Shown here: positions 48,640 through 59,504 of the stretch, one piece after another
Layout: the number at the start of each line of letters is the position of its first letter
Position numbering within the stretch: the first letter of the stretch is position 1
NCBI RefSeq assembly: GCF_026262505.1
Contig: NC_067208.1
Location: 11,975,962 to 12,039,961, forward strand
Source: Trichomonas vaginalis G3
Lineage: Eukaryota; Parabasalia; Trichomonadida; Trichomonadidae
Direction: 5' to 3'
DNA: 64,000 nucleotides
Made by a program: the position numbers and the translations under genes
Notes under the pieces: model-generated
The model's database searches: none
What the model saw: the letters and a program-made list of their open reading frames with translations, nothing else
Told to the model about the DNA's origin: nothing

Positions 48640-49296
48640 TGAAGATTTCAAAAATTTTAAAAATTTTAAACTTATTATATTTTTATTAGTTCCTTCAAAA
48701 AATATGATAAAGTTACGGTGAATTTTTATCAACATTAGACTTTACGGTGAATTAAATTACGACTTTAAATTCAATATGAAAATTTAAAAGTGGTTTCACT
48801 GAATCTAATCAGCAGATCCCTCAAAATTGTCCTCTTATTTTCCAGGAACGTTAATATTCATTTTAATAGCAAAAAAGTACAGCAGTCTTATTAGATATTA
48901 TACAATGATTTATATTGCCTAATTCATAACCAAAAATACCAACATTTTGCAAAAATGTGATATTCAAAGCTTCAAATCATATTCTTCACGTGTAAACCTT
49001 TATAAATTTAAAGTTTTTGTTTCAAAAACTTCTAGGATGTCAAGAAGAAAGTTTACCAATAAAAAAACAAATGAGCAATTGAAACAAATCTATATATATT
49101 TAGACCTTTAATCACTCTGATTTTTGGTTTAAAAAAGATTGTTCATTTGTTTATATAAAAAGATAAAATAAAGAAATATAATAAATGATTGAAATGAAAC
49201 TTATAGAATAATAAGCCATTTGCCCCAATAAAATCGTCCCTTTTCGAAATGCGCATAGCTAAAATCATTATATATATATATAAAAAAAAAGAAAAT
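48640..49296. other. Intergenic DNA
   Basis: AT-rich, holding the promoter side of the ankyrin gene and the 3' side of the adaptin gene. An AT dinucleotide tract lies near 49270. No gene recognised. Confidence 0.6.
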
Positions 49297-51681
49297 TTAT
49301 AAAATAATTTTGAGAGTTGCTGTTTCTGTCAAAGGTTGGCTTCCATATTTGAAGCTAGCTCTAGCCTGGAGTCCGAAAGGAAGGTCAATCTCCTTCAGGA
49401 AGTAAAGCATCTGTGTAAGCGGCTTTCCGCCGATCTGCATCAGTCTATTTCCATCTAAAGGCTTTGCCATCATCTTCCATCCTCTTGCCACGTTGTATTC
49501 CAGCTTGAAATCTGAGAGTTCCTTCGCTGCCTGGGACACAACTGTGAGTTTGACGGCAACTTGGTTCGGATTTTCTGGATTTGGCTGGCATTGCGAGTAA
49601 ACAATGAAATCGTTGGTTCGCCAGCACTCGCTAGCACCCTGTGGTGGTGGTGTTGGCCCACTAACTGCTGCTGGCTGCTGTTGGACTGAGATATTATTAT
49701 TTGTCTGGACAGGAGAAGCGGAAAGGAGGTCTCCAATCAAGTCATTAGCCTTAGGAGCACTTGGAGCAGGGCTTCCGCCGAACAAATCGACTGCTGGAGG
49801 GTTGGATTTCGCTGGTTGGTCCATGACTTGGAGAAGAATTTGATCTACAGCCTCTTGTGGCTTGGCTGTGACCTGAGCGACCTGTGGATGCTTCTCTTCG
49901 CTCGATTCTGTTGAACTTGGCTGTAATGGCGATAAAAATTCTTCACATAAATTATCCATTTGAAGAATATTGGCCATTTCGCCTGCGCGCTGCTGTACTT
50001 CTATGTTATTTGATGATGCCAATTGCTGCATAAGCTCAATGGCCTCTTGACGACGGTTTAAGCGCGTAACTAATTTTCCTAACGCTGTAATTATGTAAAA
50101 CTTGGTCTCATTCTTTGTCTGTGGGAGGGAAACGATTTGTTTGAATCCCTCGATGGCTCCGTTGTCTTCTACAGCGAATTCTCCAATGACAAATGCGGAT
50201 ACTTGGACTAATGTCTGGTTATCTGAGAATTGGAGCATGCAGGCAAGCAGCTGAGATACAGCATGTTGTTGTATGTCGGAATTCTTGAGAATCATGTCAC
50301 AAAAGTCCGTAATTATTTCTTGAGATACGTAATTTCCGCTGTCGATAAGGATTTGATGGACAATATCGAATAACCAGAGCTTGGATGGGCCAAATCTGAC
50401 GGCCGCTGTGTAGATCTTTGTAATAAGTTCACATCTGAAGTCGGAATCGGCCAAACGGATGAATGTAATGATTTCTGGTATTAATGTCTCGACGTTGGTT
50501 TCATCAATGAGTGCGGAAATGACATCCAAAGCTCTGCGACGAATTGATGGGTCGCGGTGGTCAAGGCAACGAACAATATGCTTCTTGTAGCGTTGTAGAG
50601 CTTGCGTATCGACACTTCCACGGTTAATGATGTCTCTTTCTGTGTAAAGAACGCGAGCAAAAACGGATAATGCGGAATAAAGAACGTTTGGATCTTTGAG
50701 GCTGAGGAGACGGCCAACTTGGTTAAAAGCCAAGCCACGTAATGATGCTGTTGGGGAAACTGCAACAACTAATTCGACGGCCTGATATAAAACTGCTCTT
50801 CCTGTGTTTCTACGGGTTTCTGTTGAAGAAACAATGGATTGTAAGACTTGGTCGAGTTCATCGGAGCTCTTCTTGAGGAGAGCGAGGGCTTTCATTGCCT
50901 TAATTTGCATATAAGGATCGTTGAAGACGCCGTAGCTAAATTCGCGAGTGCCTCTTGATGTTGAGAGAGCTTTGAGGATCCTTGTGAATGGGCCAGCGAA
51001 TTGCCCCCATAATTTGGAAAGACGAGGTTCTACAGTAATTAAGCTGATAACAGCGTTCATGCCTGAAAGAACTACGCCATGATTTGTATGATTTAACAGT
51101 TTTTGAACTGAATTCTTGAAAGCTTCCGCAAGATCTGGGTTCTGTTTAACAATACGAAGAATAGCCATACCAGCATGCTTCAATACATTTGGATAGCTTG
51201 ATTCTATGCATTTCTGAACACTTGTTGCCACATCACGGCATACTTCTGACGTTCCGCAGTTTGCAATGAAGGCAAGAGCGAGGCTTTGAATGTTTGGATT
51301 AGGATTGTTGAGATCTTTGAGTAGTGTTTGTGTGACGAGAACTGAAATATCAGCGGATTCATCAAGTAAAACCTCACCGGCGATATAACCAATTCGTTTA
51401 AATGAAAACTGCTCTTCTGACATCAATGTAAGAACTTCCATTTGTCCCCATGGGTTATTCTGACCTAAAATTTCTAAAAATAGAAGCTTCATGACGTTTC
51501 TTGGTCGATATTGAGATTCGCCTCTGCGAACACTCGCACGAACAAGAGCTTGTTCGGTTGAAATTAAGAACTTCTCCTGTTCGAATGTATCAGCTAGACG
51601 TACTGAGCTGATGAATTCGTTGAGAGGCGTAGTCATGTTAAAATCCTTTGAAAATTCGGAACAAAGTTTTTCAAATTTCAT
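49297..51681 (-). CDS. AP-1 complex gamma-adaptin, 794 aa
   Basis: Large subunit of the AP-1 clathrin adaptor, which sorts cargo between trans-Golgi and endosomes. Residues ~10-560 are the adaptin HEAT-repeat trunk with gamma-type landmarks (RNVMKLLFLEILG, KRIGYIAGEVLLDE, QSLALAFIANCGTSEVCRD, VLYQAVELVV, SIRRRALDVISALI). Residues ~575-680 are a Pro/Gln/Ser-rich hinge with FGGSPAPSAP. The C-terminal ~110 residues are a beta-sandwich ear (AVKLTVVSQAAKELSDFKLE). The length is normal. The start is followed upstream by an initiator-like TCATTT. It is complete. An AP-2 alpha identity fits less well. Confidence 0.88.
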   Translation of the reverse strand: MKFEKLCSEFSKDFNMTTPLNEFISSVRLADTFEQEKFLISTEQALVRASVRRGESQYRPRNVMKLLFLEILGQNNPWGQMEVLTLMSEEQFSFKRIGYIAGEVLLDESADISVLVTQTLLKDLNNPNPNIQSLALAFIANCGTSEVCRDVATSVQKCIESSYPNVLKHAGMAILRIVKQNPDLAEAFKNSVQKLLNHTNHGVVLSGMNAVISLITVEPRLSKLWGQFAGPFTRILKALSTSRGTREFSYGVFNDPYMQIKAMKALALLKKSSDELDQVLQSIVSSTETRRNTGRAVLYQAVELVVAVSPTASLRGLAFNQVGRLLSLKDPNVLYSALSVFARVLYTERDIINRGSVDTQALQRYKKHIVRCLDHRDPSIRRRALDVISALIDETNVETLIPEIITFIRLADSDFRCELITKIYTAAVRFGPSKLWLFDIVHQILIDSGNYVSQEIITDFCDMILKNSDIQQHAVSQLLACMLQFSDNQTLVQVSAFVIGEFAVEDNGAIEGFKQIVSLPQTKNETKFYIITALGKLVTRLNRRQEAIELMQQLASSNNIEVQQRAGEMANILQMDNLCEEFLSPLQPSSTESSEEKHPQVAQVTAKPQEAVDQILLQVMDQPAKSNPPAVDLFGGSPAPSAPKANDLIGDLLSASPVQTNNNISVQQQPAAVSGPTPPPQGASECWRTNDFIVYSQCQPNPENPNQVAVKLTVVSQAAKELSDFKLEYNVARGWKMMAKPLDGNRLMQIGGKPLTQMLYFLKEIDLPFGLQARASFKYGSQPLTETATLKIIL

Positions 51682-51702
51682 CCAAAAATTCTTTTTATAA
51701 AT

Positions 51703-51708
51703 AAATGA
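51703..51708 (-). promoter_or_regulatory. Initiator-like element of the adaptin gene
   Basis: TCATTT on the minus strand about 22 bases upstream of the ATG, matching the T. vaginalis initiator core TCA(Y)(T/A). Confidence 0.5.
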
Positions 51709-51709
51709 T

Positions 51710-52255
51710 ACAAGAAAAGCAAAATATAGATAGTTTATGGTATGATGTTTCTGGTCTCAATTGGAAAATATGCTCAAATCAAAGTAAAAGATTTTTTGAT
51801 TTTGTAATATTCAATTGACAAGCGTATAACTACATGAAATCTTTCTAAATTCTCCCAAAAATGACAAATTGTCAAATGATAAGAGATCATTATATATTCA
51901 AATTTCAAATTAACAATTTGGCCAAATTAGAATGATTCTTCTTGTCTCACATTAAGCCATTTGTTTTAAGTTTAAAGCGTTAAATCTTAATTTTAGCTTT
52001 ACATGTATGATTTTTGAGAATAAAGAAATATCTTTTTCAAATAAGCCTCATTGATGCTAAAAATGTCATAAATAGTTCTAATGAGTATAAATACAAATGC
52101 TCAACCAAGAGTTAAAAAGTTTGAAACTCATTCAATCAAATTGATCAAGAAATTTTTCATTTTCAAGGGTGAATCAAAGTTAATTACAGATAGGCATACT
52201 ACTTTTAAAGCTATGTAAAGTCTGTCGCCGCTTAGAATTCACATCGATTTCGAAC
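51710..52255. other. Divergent intergenic region
   Basis: About 550 AT-rich bases between two diverging genes; no additional gene seen. Confidence 0.55.
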
Positions 52256-53149
52256 ATGTCACTTTTACAATTTTTTTTTGAAATGAGCGAACAAGAACAA
52301 ATTGATTCTGATGAATTAGTTTCTATTGTTTGTTCAAAATCTATTGATATTCAGGATCTCATTGAGAATAATGATCCAAATGCGCTCCAAGAGTTTCAAA
52401 CATTTTATGATCAAGCAATACAAGCACTTGATTTACAAATTGAGAAGGTATCCGCACTTGATATGGAATCCTCAAACTATTTTGATATATTTAACGACGC
52501 AACGAAGGAGTTGAAAACTTTGAGAGATAAAGTTTTTGCTTTAACAAAGGATAAGAAGCAGCAAAATGAAACCCTTGATATACTTCAAAAAGAGAACGAT
52601 GTTCTTGAAAAAGAATACTTGGAATTACTTAATAAAAACGATTCTACAGATTATAAGTCAATGATCGAAGAAGTTCAAAAGCAGATTGACGAACTACAGA
52701 ATAAAGAGCAAGATGTTGATAAACAACTTGCCGAAAACTCAGGAAAAACAACAGATATGGAAAATGAAATTCCTTCACTTAAAAAGCAGATCGATGATAC
52801 CGAAGATGGTCTTGCCGTTAAAATCAAAAAGAATCAGAGAAGAGCGAAAGAAATTGAAGCAAGATTGAAGAAATTGGAAACTCAGCCAATTACTGCCTCA
52901 AATCCAAAGGAAAAGGTCTTTGATGAAGAAGAAGATACAGCTGGTCCATCAACTATCATACATAGAACTACAGGAACCGTTCAAGATCAGATCAGAGAAC
53001 TAAAAACTGATTTGGAAGAAGCTCTCAAGTTAAATGGTTCATTGAAGACGAATATGAAAGGTCTTTCCCAAGATTTGGATGCAATGCGTGAAGAAAATTT
53101 CCAATTAAAAGAACTTCTCAGATCAATACAAAAGGATAAGAAGAAATAA
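52256..53149 (+). CDS. Coiled-coil protein, 297 aa
   Basis: Nearly all-helical, with long heptad-like stretches from about residue 85 (KTLRDKVFALTKDKKQQNE, EKEYLELLNKNDSTDYKSM, IDELQNKEQDVDKQLAEN) to the Lys-rich C-terminus. An acidic break (DEEEDTAGPST) near residue 230 separates two coils. An alternative start is the ATG nine codons downstream, giving MSEQEQIDSDE. No family is recognised; likely a structural or tethering protein. Confidence 0.7.
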   Translation: MSLLQFFFEMSEQEQIDSDELVSIVCSKSIDIQDLIENNDPNALQEFQTFYDQAIQALDLQIEKVSALDMESSNYFDIFNDATKELKTLRDKVFALTKDKKQQNETLDILQKENDVLEKEYLELLNKNDSTDYKSMIEEVQKQIDELQNKEQDVDKQLAENSGKTTDMENEIPSLKKQIDDTEDGLAVKIKKNQRRAKEIEARLKKLETQPITASNPKEKVFDEEEDTAGPSTIIHRTTGTVQDQIRELKTDLEEALKLNGSLKTNMKGLSQDLDAMREENFQLKELLRSIQKDKKK

Positions 53150-53480
53150 TGACATAAGGATATTTTCCCTATGTTTAGTATAAAAATTTCCATGATTTTT
53201 GAAGAAATTATCTTCCATTTTATATTTTCAATTGAAATATTGTAAAAATACTTTATCTTTCGACTTTTTCATGTCTTGCTTGAGAATCTTATAATAATTT
53301 ATATCATAATTTAATTATATTTCGAAGTTTGAAATAAGATTAAACACAATTTTTTGGTATTTAGCAAGTAGGAACACTCAGTGTGATTTAGCATATTAAA
53401 TTGATGCTTTTATTACTATATTCGAAATCTAATTCCTCGTATGTAAATAATTAAACAGATCAAGGAAATTATTCCATGTT
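53150..53480. other. Intergenic DNA
   Basis: AT-rich sequence between converging genes; nothing recognised. Confidence 0.55.
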
Positions 53481-54510
53481 TTAATAATTGGCAAAATGGT
53501 TCCATGATTCACTTTTTTCTAGTAGGGCACTTAGACAGCATAATGTGGGCTGAGTTAATAGATTTCTCTTTTGTATTGATAATATAATTTGGCTAATTTG
53601 AGGGCAATCACAATTAATGATTTTTGTTTCAGTTACCTCTTTGATATTTTCGAATTTGATTGCATCTGCTGGTGCACCTTTTGTTGATGCTGATTCTGGA
53701 TATGAATTTGTATAGCAATTTGATGCGGTAATATATGCGTTACCATTCTTTGCAACAAATAACGTGTGTGCATCTGGATTTATCAATGTGCAATTGTCTA
53801 AATATACATGAACAGCATATTGGCATCCCAAGACAATATTAACTTTGTTAGTAATGATAGAACATAAAGAAAAATTAATAGTATTATTATCACCCATAGT
53901 AGAAATAATAGATATTGCATAAAGGTTACCAGTTGATGTGTTATTGATCACATTCATATATGAAATGTATGCTTTATCTGGATCTTGAGGATAGAAAAAT
54001 AATGCCCCAATTCTAGACTTTCCATTTGAAATATTGCAGCTTCTAGAAAAAAATATTCCTCTTATTAATGAAATTTGAGTTCCCGGATTATAATTTGTAT
54101 ATTTGCCACATTCTGAGACACATGATTCATTGAACTCATGTCGCTGTAAGAAGAATGCTTCACAATCAATTCTTTCAAATTGACCATAATATTCACCAGC
54201 GCTTTCGCCCGTAACTTTTGATGTCGTATTAGATGCAATAATTTTCTTTTGAACAACATTTCCAAGAAAATATATAGTTACTGGTGAATAAGTTTCGCAT
54301 GATATTTCAGTGAAAACAGAATTTTCAAGCAAAAATTTACAACGAGGACTATTGTATGCATCGCATATTATACTTATGACATTATTTGACAAGTTACTAA
54401 ATATAGAATCTGCAATATAGTATCCACCTCCTGGACTCACATTTTGATTTTGATATACAACATAGCTTTCATTTCCATAAACTTCTTCCCAGGAAGTTTT
54501 ATGGCAATTA
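53481..54510 (-). pseudogene. Tandem paralogue 1 of a beta-helix-like protein family, start lost
   Basis: An open frame of over 320 residues, rich in Asn, Ser, Thr and Ile, with repeated short strand-like segments (NVISIICDAYNSPRCKFLLEN, SVFTEISCETYSPVTIYFLG), reminiscent of right-handed beta-helix surface proteins. It aligns with 55416-56399 over most of its length. Homology begins at KTSWEEV, but no in-frame ATG precedes it and a stop lies just upstream, so this copy lacks a start. The real family is unknown to me; a Pmp-like surface protein is one possibility. Confidence 0.6.
53647..53949. repeat. 303 bp tract identical to 55522-55824
   Basis: The two tandem paralogues are identical without gaps over 303 bases (offset 1875), while both flanks are clearly diverged. 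This points to recent gene conversion. Confidence 0.92.
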
Positions 54511-54519
54511 TTAAAGACC

Positions 54520-55415
54520 CAAATCGCGAAATTTATTCATTAATTAAAACTTTGCTTATAGAACAAATACCTATGTAAATACAAACCATGGTTATTGAAT
54601 CAAAAATCGAATTTAAATCGAATAAATTTTAACTTATATTTCCTCCATTTATTTGTATTATACAATGCAGTGAAAAACTACTTCCGATGGTATTATTTGT
54701 TCTTATTTCAACTTCCAACTACGCGTAATTCACTAAATTCTAGCATATAAATATATTTAAAAATTTGAAATGACACTTTTTCGGAAACAATGATGTAGTT
54801 TTTGAATTTTCTGAAGAACTGAATTCTGATAATGAAATATAATATTGTGATAATTATGAAACTTTTATGGTTTAGCCTCATTCTTGAATGTAGTGAAACT
54901 ACTCTAATAATATTAATTAATAATTATATCTTTTGGATATTGTTTTCGATGCTATTATTATTGGATTTTTCTGATTCAAAATTTTGCCATTTACAACTTG
55001 TATTGAAACATTTGAGAATTAAATTATTCAATGCACGGAGTGTAAGCCATTAATGAATGATGTTAATTACGTATTAGATTAAAATGACTCGGTAACCAAA
55101 TTTTAAGGTTAATTTCAATGATATGTGTCAAAAAAAATTAAAGTCGAGAAAAATGTGATATAAATCCAATGAAGCATGGAACTGTTATACTTATCATTAT
55201 TTTGGGCTTTTATTTTGTGCCTATAATCTTTCATTTGATTAAGTTTATTCATTTAAAAACTTTGTTGCTTAAACTCGAAATCAATTTCTTAGAAACACAT
55301 CAAATTTAGAGCATATAAGGAAAATAATTTTATCACTTCTATTTTATTGAAACAATCATTTTCATGATTCACTTTTTCTCAATTAGTCATCTAAGACACC
55401 ATAAGGTAGGCTGTG
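54520..55415. other. Intergenic DNA between the tandem paralogues
   Basis: About 900 bases, very AT-rich. The last part is a diverged copy of the sequence 3' of the first paralogue. No gene supported. Confidence 0.55.
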
Positions 55416-56399
55416 TTAATGACTTTTCTTATTAAATGATAATATTTTGAGAGTTTTTTCCATTTGGACAATTTGATTGCATTCCAAATGAATTATTTTT
55501 GTTTCAGATAATTCTGTTATGTTTTCGAATTTGATTGCATCTGCTGGTGCACCTTTTGTTGATGCTGATTCTGGATATGAATTTGTATAGCAATTTGATG
55601 CGGTAATATATGCGTTACCATTCTTTGCAACAAATAACGTGTGTGCATCTGGATTTATCAATGTGCAATTGTCTAAATATACATGAACAGCATATTGGCA
55701 TCCCAAGACAATATTAACTTTGTTAGTAATGATAGAACATAAAGAAAAATTAATAGTATTATTATCACCCATAGTAGAAATAATAGATATTGCATAAAGG
55801 TTACCAGTTGATGTGTTATTGATCTCGTTTATACAAGAAATCCTTGCATTAGTTGAATGATGATGTAAAAAAAATAATGTTGCAACTCTCGATTTACCAT
55901 TTGATATATTGCAGCTTCTAGAATAAAGTATTCCTCAATTCAATGAAATTTGAGTTCCTGGATTGTTATCAGTATATTTGCCACATCCTGAGATGCATGA
56001 TTCATTAATTTCATTTCTTTTTACATTGACATATTCACAATCAATTCTTTCAAATTGGCCAGAATATTCACCAGTGCTTTCTCCAGTAACTTTATTCGTC
56101 GTGTTGAATGCAGCAATATTCTTTTGTACAACATCACCAAGAAAATATATAGTTAGTGGTGAATAATTTTCACATGATATTTCGCTGAATACAGAATTTT
56201 CAATCAAAAATTTGCATCCATAACTATTGTTTGCATCGCATATTATACTTATGGCATTATTTGTCATGTTACTAAATCGAGTGTCTGTAACGTAGTATCC
56301 TTGTCCTTTGATAAGTGTTTGATTGTTATATATATTATATGTTTCATTTCCAAAGACTTCTTCCCAGGATGTTTTAAGCAAAACACGAGATGTGTTCAT
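55416..56399 (-). pseudogene. Tandem paralogue 2 of the same family, one in-frame stop
   Basis: A 328-codon frame beginning MNTSRVLLKTSWEEVFGNE, with one TGA at 55935-55937 after NNPGTQISLN. Beyond it the same frame continues with sequence homologous to paralogue 1 (RSCNISNGKSR). This is a nonsense mutation in a host gene, or a base error. There are Cys residues at conserved places (SCENYSP, SCISGCGKYTD). Function unknown; probably a secreted or surface beta-helix protein. Confidence 0.65.
55522..55824. repeat. 303 bp tract identical to 53647-53949
   Basis: Second copy of the identical tract described at 53647-53949. Confidence 0.92.
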
Positions 56400-56717
56400 T
56401 GACTAAAAGTAAATTTACATTTAAAATGTCAATATGAATGCTTAGTATATTTATTAAACTAAAAATATAATTGAAATCGGACATTTTAAAATTCCTTAAT
56501 TAATGCTTGTTTTGAGATTCGATGAGAGTGCTGTTAATATAGTGTCTAATTTTATTCTTAATTCATCTTCCATTTCACGAGTATTTCATTTAATACCAGC
56601 AAATATTTAGTTTTTTAAAAAAATGGCACTTTTTGGTTAGATAATCTTTTATTATGCGAATGTTGTGATTTTAATATATTTATCATAAAAGCGCTGATTC
56701 AATGGTGGGGGTAATAG

Positions 56718-57356
56718 TTGGCGTCACGACGTAAACTATTCAATTTTGAATGGAGACAGTTTATTTTTGAGAAGTTTACAGTGTCACGAGAAAAATTTTC
56801 AGACGGCTGGCGTCACGAAAAGTGTCAATAAAGATAGAATATAGCAGAAAATGTGTGTGGGAATATGATAACAAGATAAATTTAAATGTTTTAAAGAATT
56901 TTATTTGAATTACTGGAGCATTTTTAAATAAGAAGTGCTTGCGCAGACAGTGTGTCTCAGATGCAAGGAATATGACTCACAAGAACGCTTTACAGCATCT
57001 TGACAGTCAAAGTTGTACAATCAAATTTTTTTTGCGAAGCTTCCTTCATTCAGAGGTGCTTGCGCAGATGATGTGTCTCAGATACAAAGAATTCGACGAA
57101 AACAAGCCAATTGTTGCTAATTAAAGTTCCAAGTTCTCTGACATATTATCTCCTCAAGTGTCTTCGAATGGACGAGCATTACACATTTGTTGAGCTATAT
57201 GAAATATTTGGATGTGAATATGAAAATTTCCTATTTTGACACTTTTCGTGACGCCAGCTCTCTCAAATTTTCTCTCGTGACACCGTAAACTTCTCAAAAA
57301 TGAATGTAAACTTCTGAATTTTCTGAACTTTACGTCGGGACGCCTCGTGACGCCAA
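56718..57356. mobile_element. MITE-like element with ~115-120 bp terminal inverted repeats
   Basis: Left arm 56718-56832 and right arm 57235-57356 are inverted copies of each other beginning TTGGCGTCACGA and sharing GAGAAGTTTAC, TGTCACGAGA and CTGGCGTCACGAAAAGTGTC. The centre holds a ~45-base direct repeat (TGCTTGCGCAGA...TGTGTCTCAGAT at about 56937 and 57057). No transposase is present, so it is non-autonomous. A clear target duplication was not found. Confidence 0.85.
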
Positions 57357-57607
57357 ACCTAGTTTTTACCTGTTTCAATAATTTGAATGTAGAAATAAAA
57401 AGTGAAAGGAATACGCAAGTCAAAAGCATGAGATATAATGGGATTATAATGGTTCATTCTGAAGCATATATTCATTGAACGCTGTTTTCAAATCAAAATA
57501 ATCTATTTATAGTGAATCAGATATTAGAAGATGGAAATAATGAGTCATTAGTATTTTAAGATTTAATGGTAATAAACAAACAAAAATATAAAAAAAATAA
57601 GATAATA

Positions 57608-59032
57608 TTAAATATTATCCAGAGTATATCCGATTGGATCATCTTCGTATAAAACTCTACGATTCTCTTCTAATTGGCGCTGTGTCTCCTCATGCAGCCG
57701 AGCATTTTCTCTTCGAATAATTTCAGGAGAAAGCGTCTGTTTTTGAATTGGTGGAGATTCTTGTATTTTTCTAAATCTCACTACAGGTTCTGGTGCTGGG
57801 TTTTGGATTCTTATCGTTTCTTTTGACAAAGAATTAATTTCTGAAGACATTTGTTTAGTTAGTTGCACTAATGAAGTCTTAACTTCAGCTAACTCTTTTT
57901 GTAATCCACCTTCATTGTGATCCTTAATTATGTCGAAAATTGATCTTAATTCATTTGAAATTCTTTTACTATAGTTCTGTCTAGGGCTACTTTGTGATTG
58001 TGGTTGCATTTGTCTATATAATTCTGCCTTTTCGATTGAATTTTCCACCGACTCAAGTTCCATCATCTGATTCTGAGTTCTGGTTGAGAATTCTGCCATT
58101 CTTAATTTGCAGGATCGTAGTACTCTATGAAGGTATTTGATTTTGCTTATCTGTACTTCATGTTGCGCTTTGCAAATTTTTAAATAATTCTGACAAGCTT
58201 CTTGGCTTTGTTGTGTTATGTCTTGGAATATCTGTCGACATGCTTCTAATGATTTATTAGCTTTTTCAAGCATTTGCCTCGTTTTTGCCTTTTCATATTC
58301 TTGAGAAGTATGATAATCCGCAAGTTGTTGTTCAATTTGTGATATTTGTTCATTGCAACTGTAAAATACATCAGTGTTTATATTACTAACTGGATTTTGA
58401 TAAATGCATTCATCTTGTATTGCATCGGGAATTTGAGTGATAAGATCGTGTATAGTTCTGTCAACAAGTGGATTGATATCAATTACTTCTGGGTGTATTG
58501 CTGTAACGATGTTTCTAGCTGTAGAATAACGGATTTCAGCCAAAGAATGAGAAAAAATCCGTTTGAATGTATTTTCAAAACTCCTGATCGAAGGAGGGCA
58601 TTGAGAATCACTTATTATGGAATACATAGAAGATGAATTTTGGGCTTGTTCATCTCGAAAAAACGTTGTCGAAATATTGTTAGTATCTGACTCAATTTGC
58701 TTTGAATCCGAATTTGTTTGTGATGCATTTTCGTTTTGTAGGCTTTCTATTGATGTATTTGAGCTTGTTGCAGAAATTTGATTTATTGGAAGGTTTTGCG
58801 TATTGGAATATGTTATTTCGGTCGGATTTATCTGATTTTGGTCATTGATAGATTGTGTTTTATCACTTGAATCTTGATTTTCGTCTGGTTGTTGAAAGGA
58901 ATTAATCAAATTACTACGATCTAAAAGGATTTGTGGCTGTGATTGAGCAGGTTTAAAGTTCAACATGCTTTTCCTTCCGGTGTTTGTTGTAGGGAAAATA
59001 GGTTTTGGGATGTTTGAATCCCCAAAAAGCAT
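57608..59032 (-). CDS. Coiled-coil protein, ~474 aa
   Basis: Residues 1-160 are low-complexity (Gln/Asn/Ser-rich) with NIPKPIFPTTNTGRKS near the start. Residues ~160-210 are globular-looking (FKRIFSHSLAEIRYSTARNI). Residues ~230-385 are long coiled coils (QISQIEQQLADYHTSQEYEK, KIKYLHRVLRSCKLRMAEF), followed by a charged tail. I use the ATG at 59032; the frame upstream has only a non-ATG start. A cytoskeletal or kinetochore role is conceivable, but no family is recognised. Confidence 0.7.
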   Translation of the reverse strand: MLFGDSNIPKPIFPTTNTGRKSMLNFKPAQSQPQILLDRSNLINSFQQPDENQDSSDKTQSINDQNQINPTEITYSNTQNLPINQISATSSNTSIESLQNENASQTNSDSKQIESDTNNISTTFFRDEQAQNSSSMYSIISDSQCPPSIRSFENTFKRIFSHSLAEIRYSTARNIVTAIHPEVIDINPLVDRTIHDLITQIPDAIQDECIYQNPVSNINTDVFYSCNEQISQIEQQLADYHTSQEYEKAKTRQMLEKANKSLEACRQIFQDITQQSQEACQNYLKICKAQHEVQISKIKYLHRVLRSCKLRMAEFSTRTQNQMMELESVENSIEKAELYRQMQPQSQSSPRQNYSKRISNELRSIFDIIKDHNEGGLQKELAEVKTSLVQLTKQMSSEINSLSKETIRIQNPAPEPVVRFRKIQESPPIQKQTLSPEIIRRENARLHEETQRQLEENRRVLYEDDPIGYTLDNI

Positions 59033-59056
59033 TGAATTGAAATAAAATGATTTCAA

Positions 59057-59504
59057 TTAAAAATTTTCAAAACGCATTGTCACATAAAATAAGTAACTGC
59101 GATATTTCAAAATGTACGTTTGTCGGTTTTGAAAAAATTGAATGCGTAATTTCAAATTTCTTCAGAAAATTGTGCTACGGAAGCAAAAATATGTCATCAT
59201 CATGACTCTATACTAGTACTGATACATACAGCGAGAATTCTTTGAGTCTTTATAATAAAGGCTTGAGAAGTGTTTAAACATTGATCGTTATTCTGATTCA
59301 AGCTGAAATAATATAAAGTAGAGGCATATGATACGAATCGAATAGGAAATAATGACGAAAATAAAATAAATCAAAAAAATTGATTCAATTTAATCAAATT
59401 TTTGAACAAAAGTAATTGAGAATTAAATTACAAGTACTAATTAAAAGTATTATATATAAAAATCTTTATTATAAAAAACACAAACATATAAATTAACAAT
59501 ATTA
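59057..59504. other. Intergenic DNA
   Basis: About 450 AT-rich bases between two minus-strand genes, including the promoter of the coiled-coil gene; nothing else recognised. Confidence 0.55.

Noticed and set aside
50481-50768. Other open frames within the adaptin gene
   Set aside because: They are shadows of the adaptin coding sequence, without independent conservation or start context.
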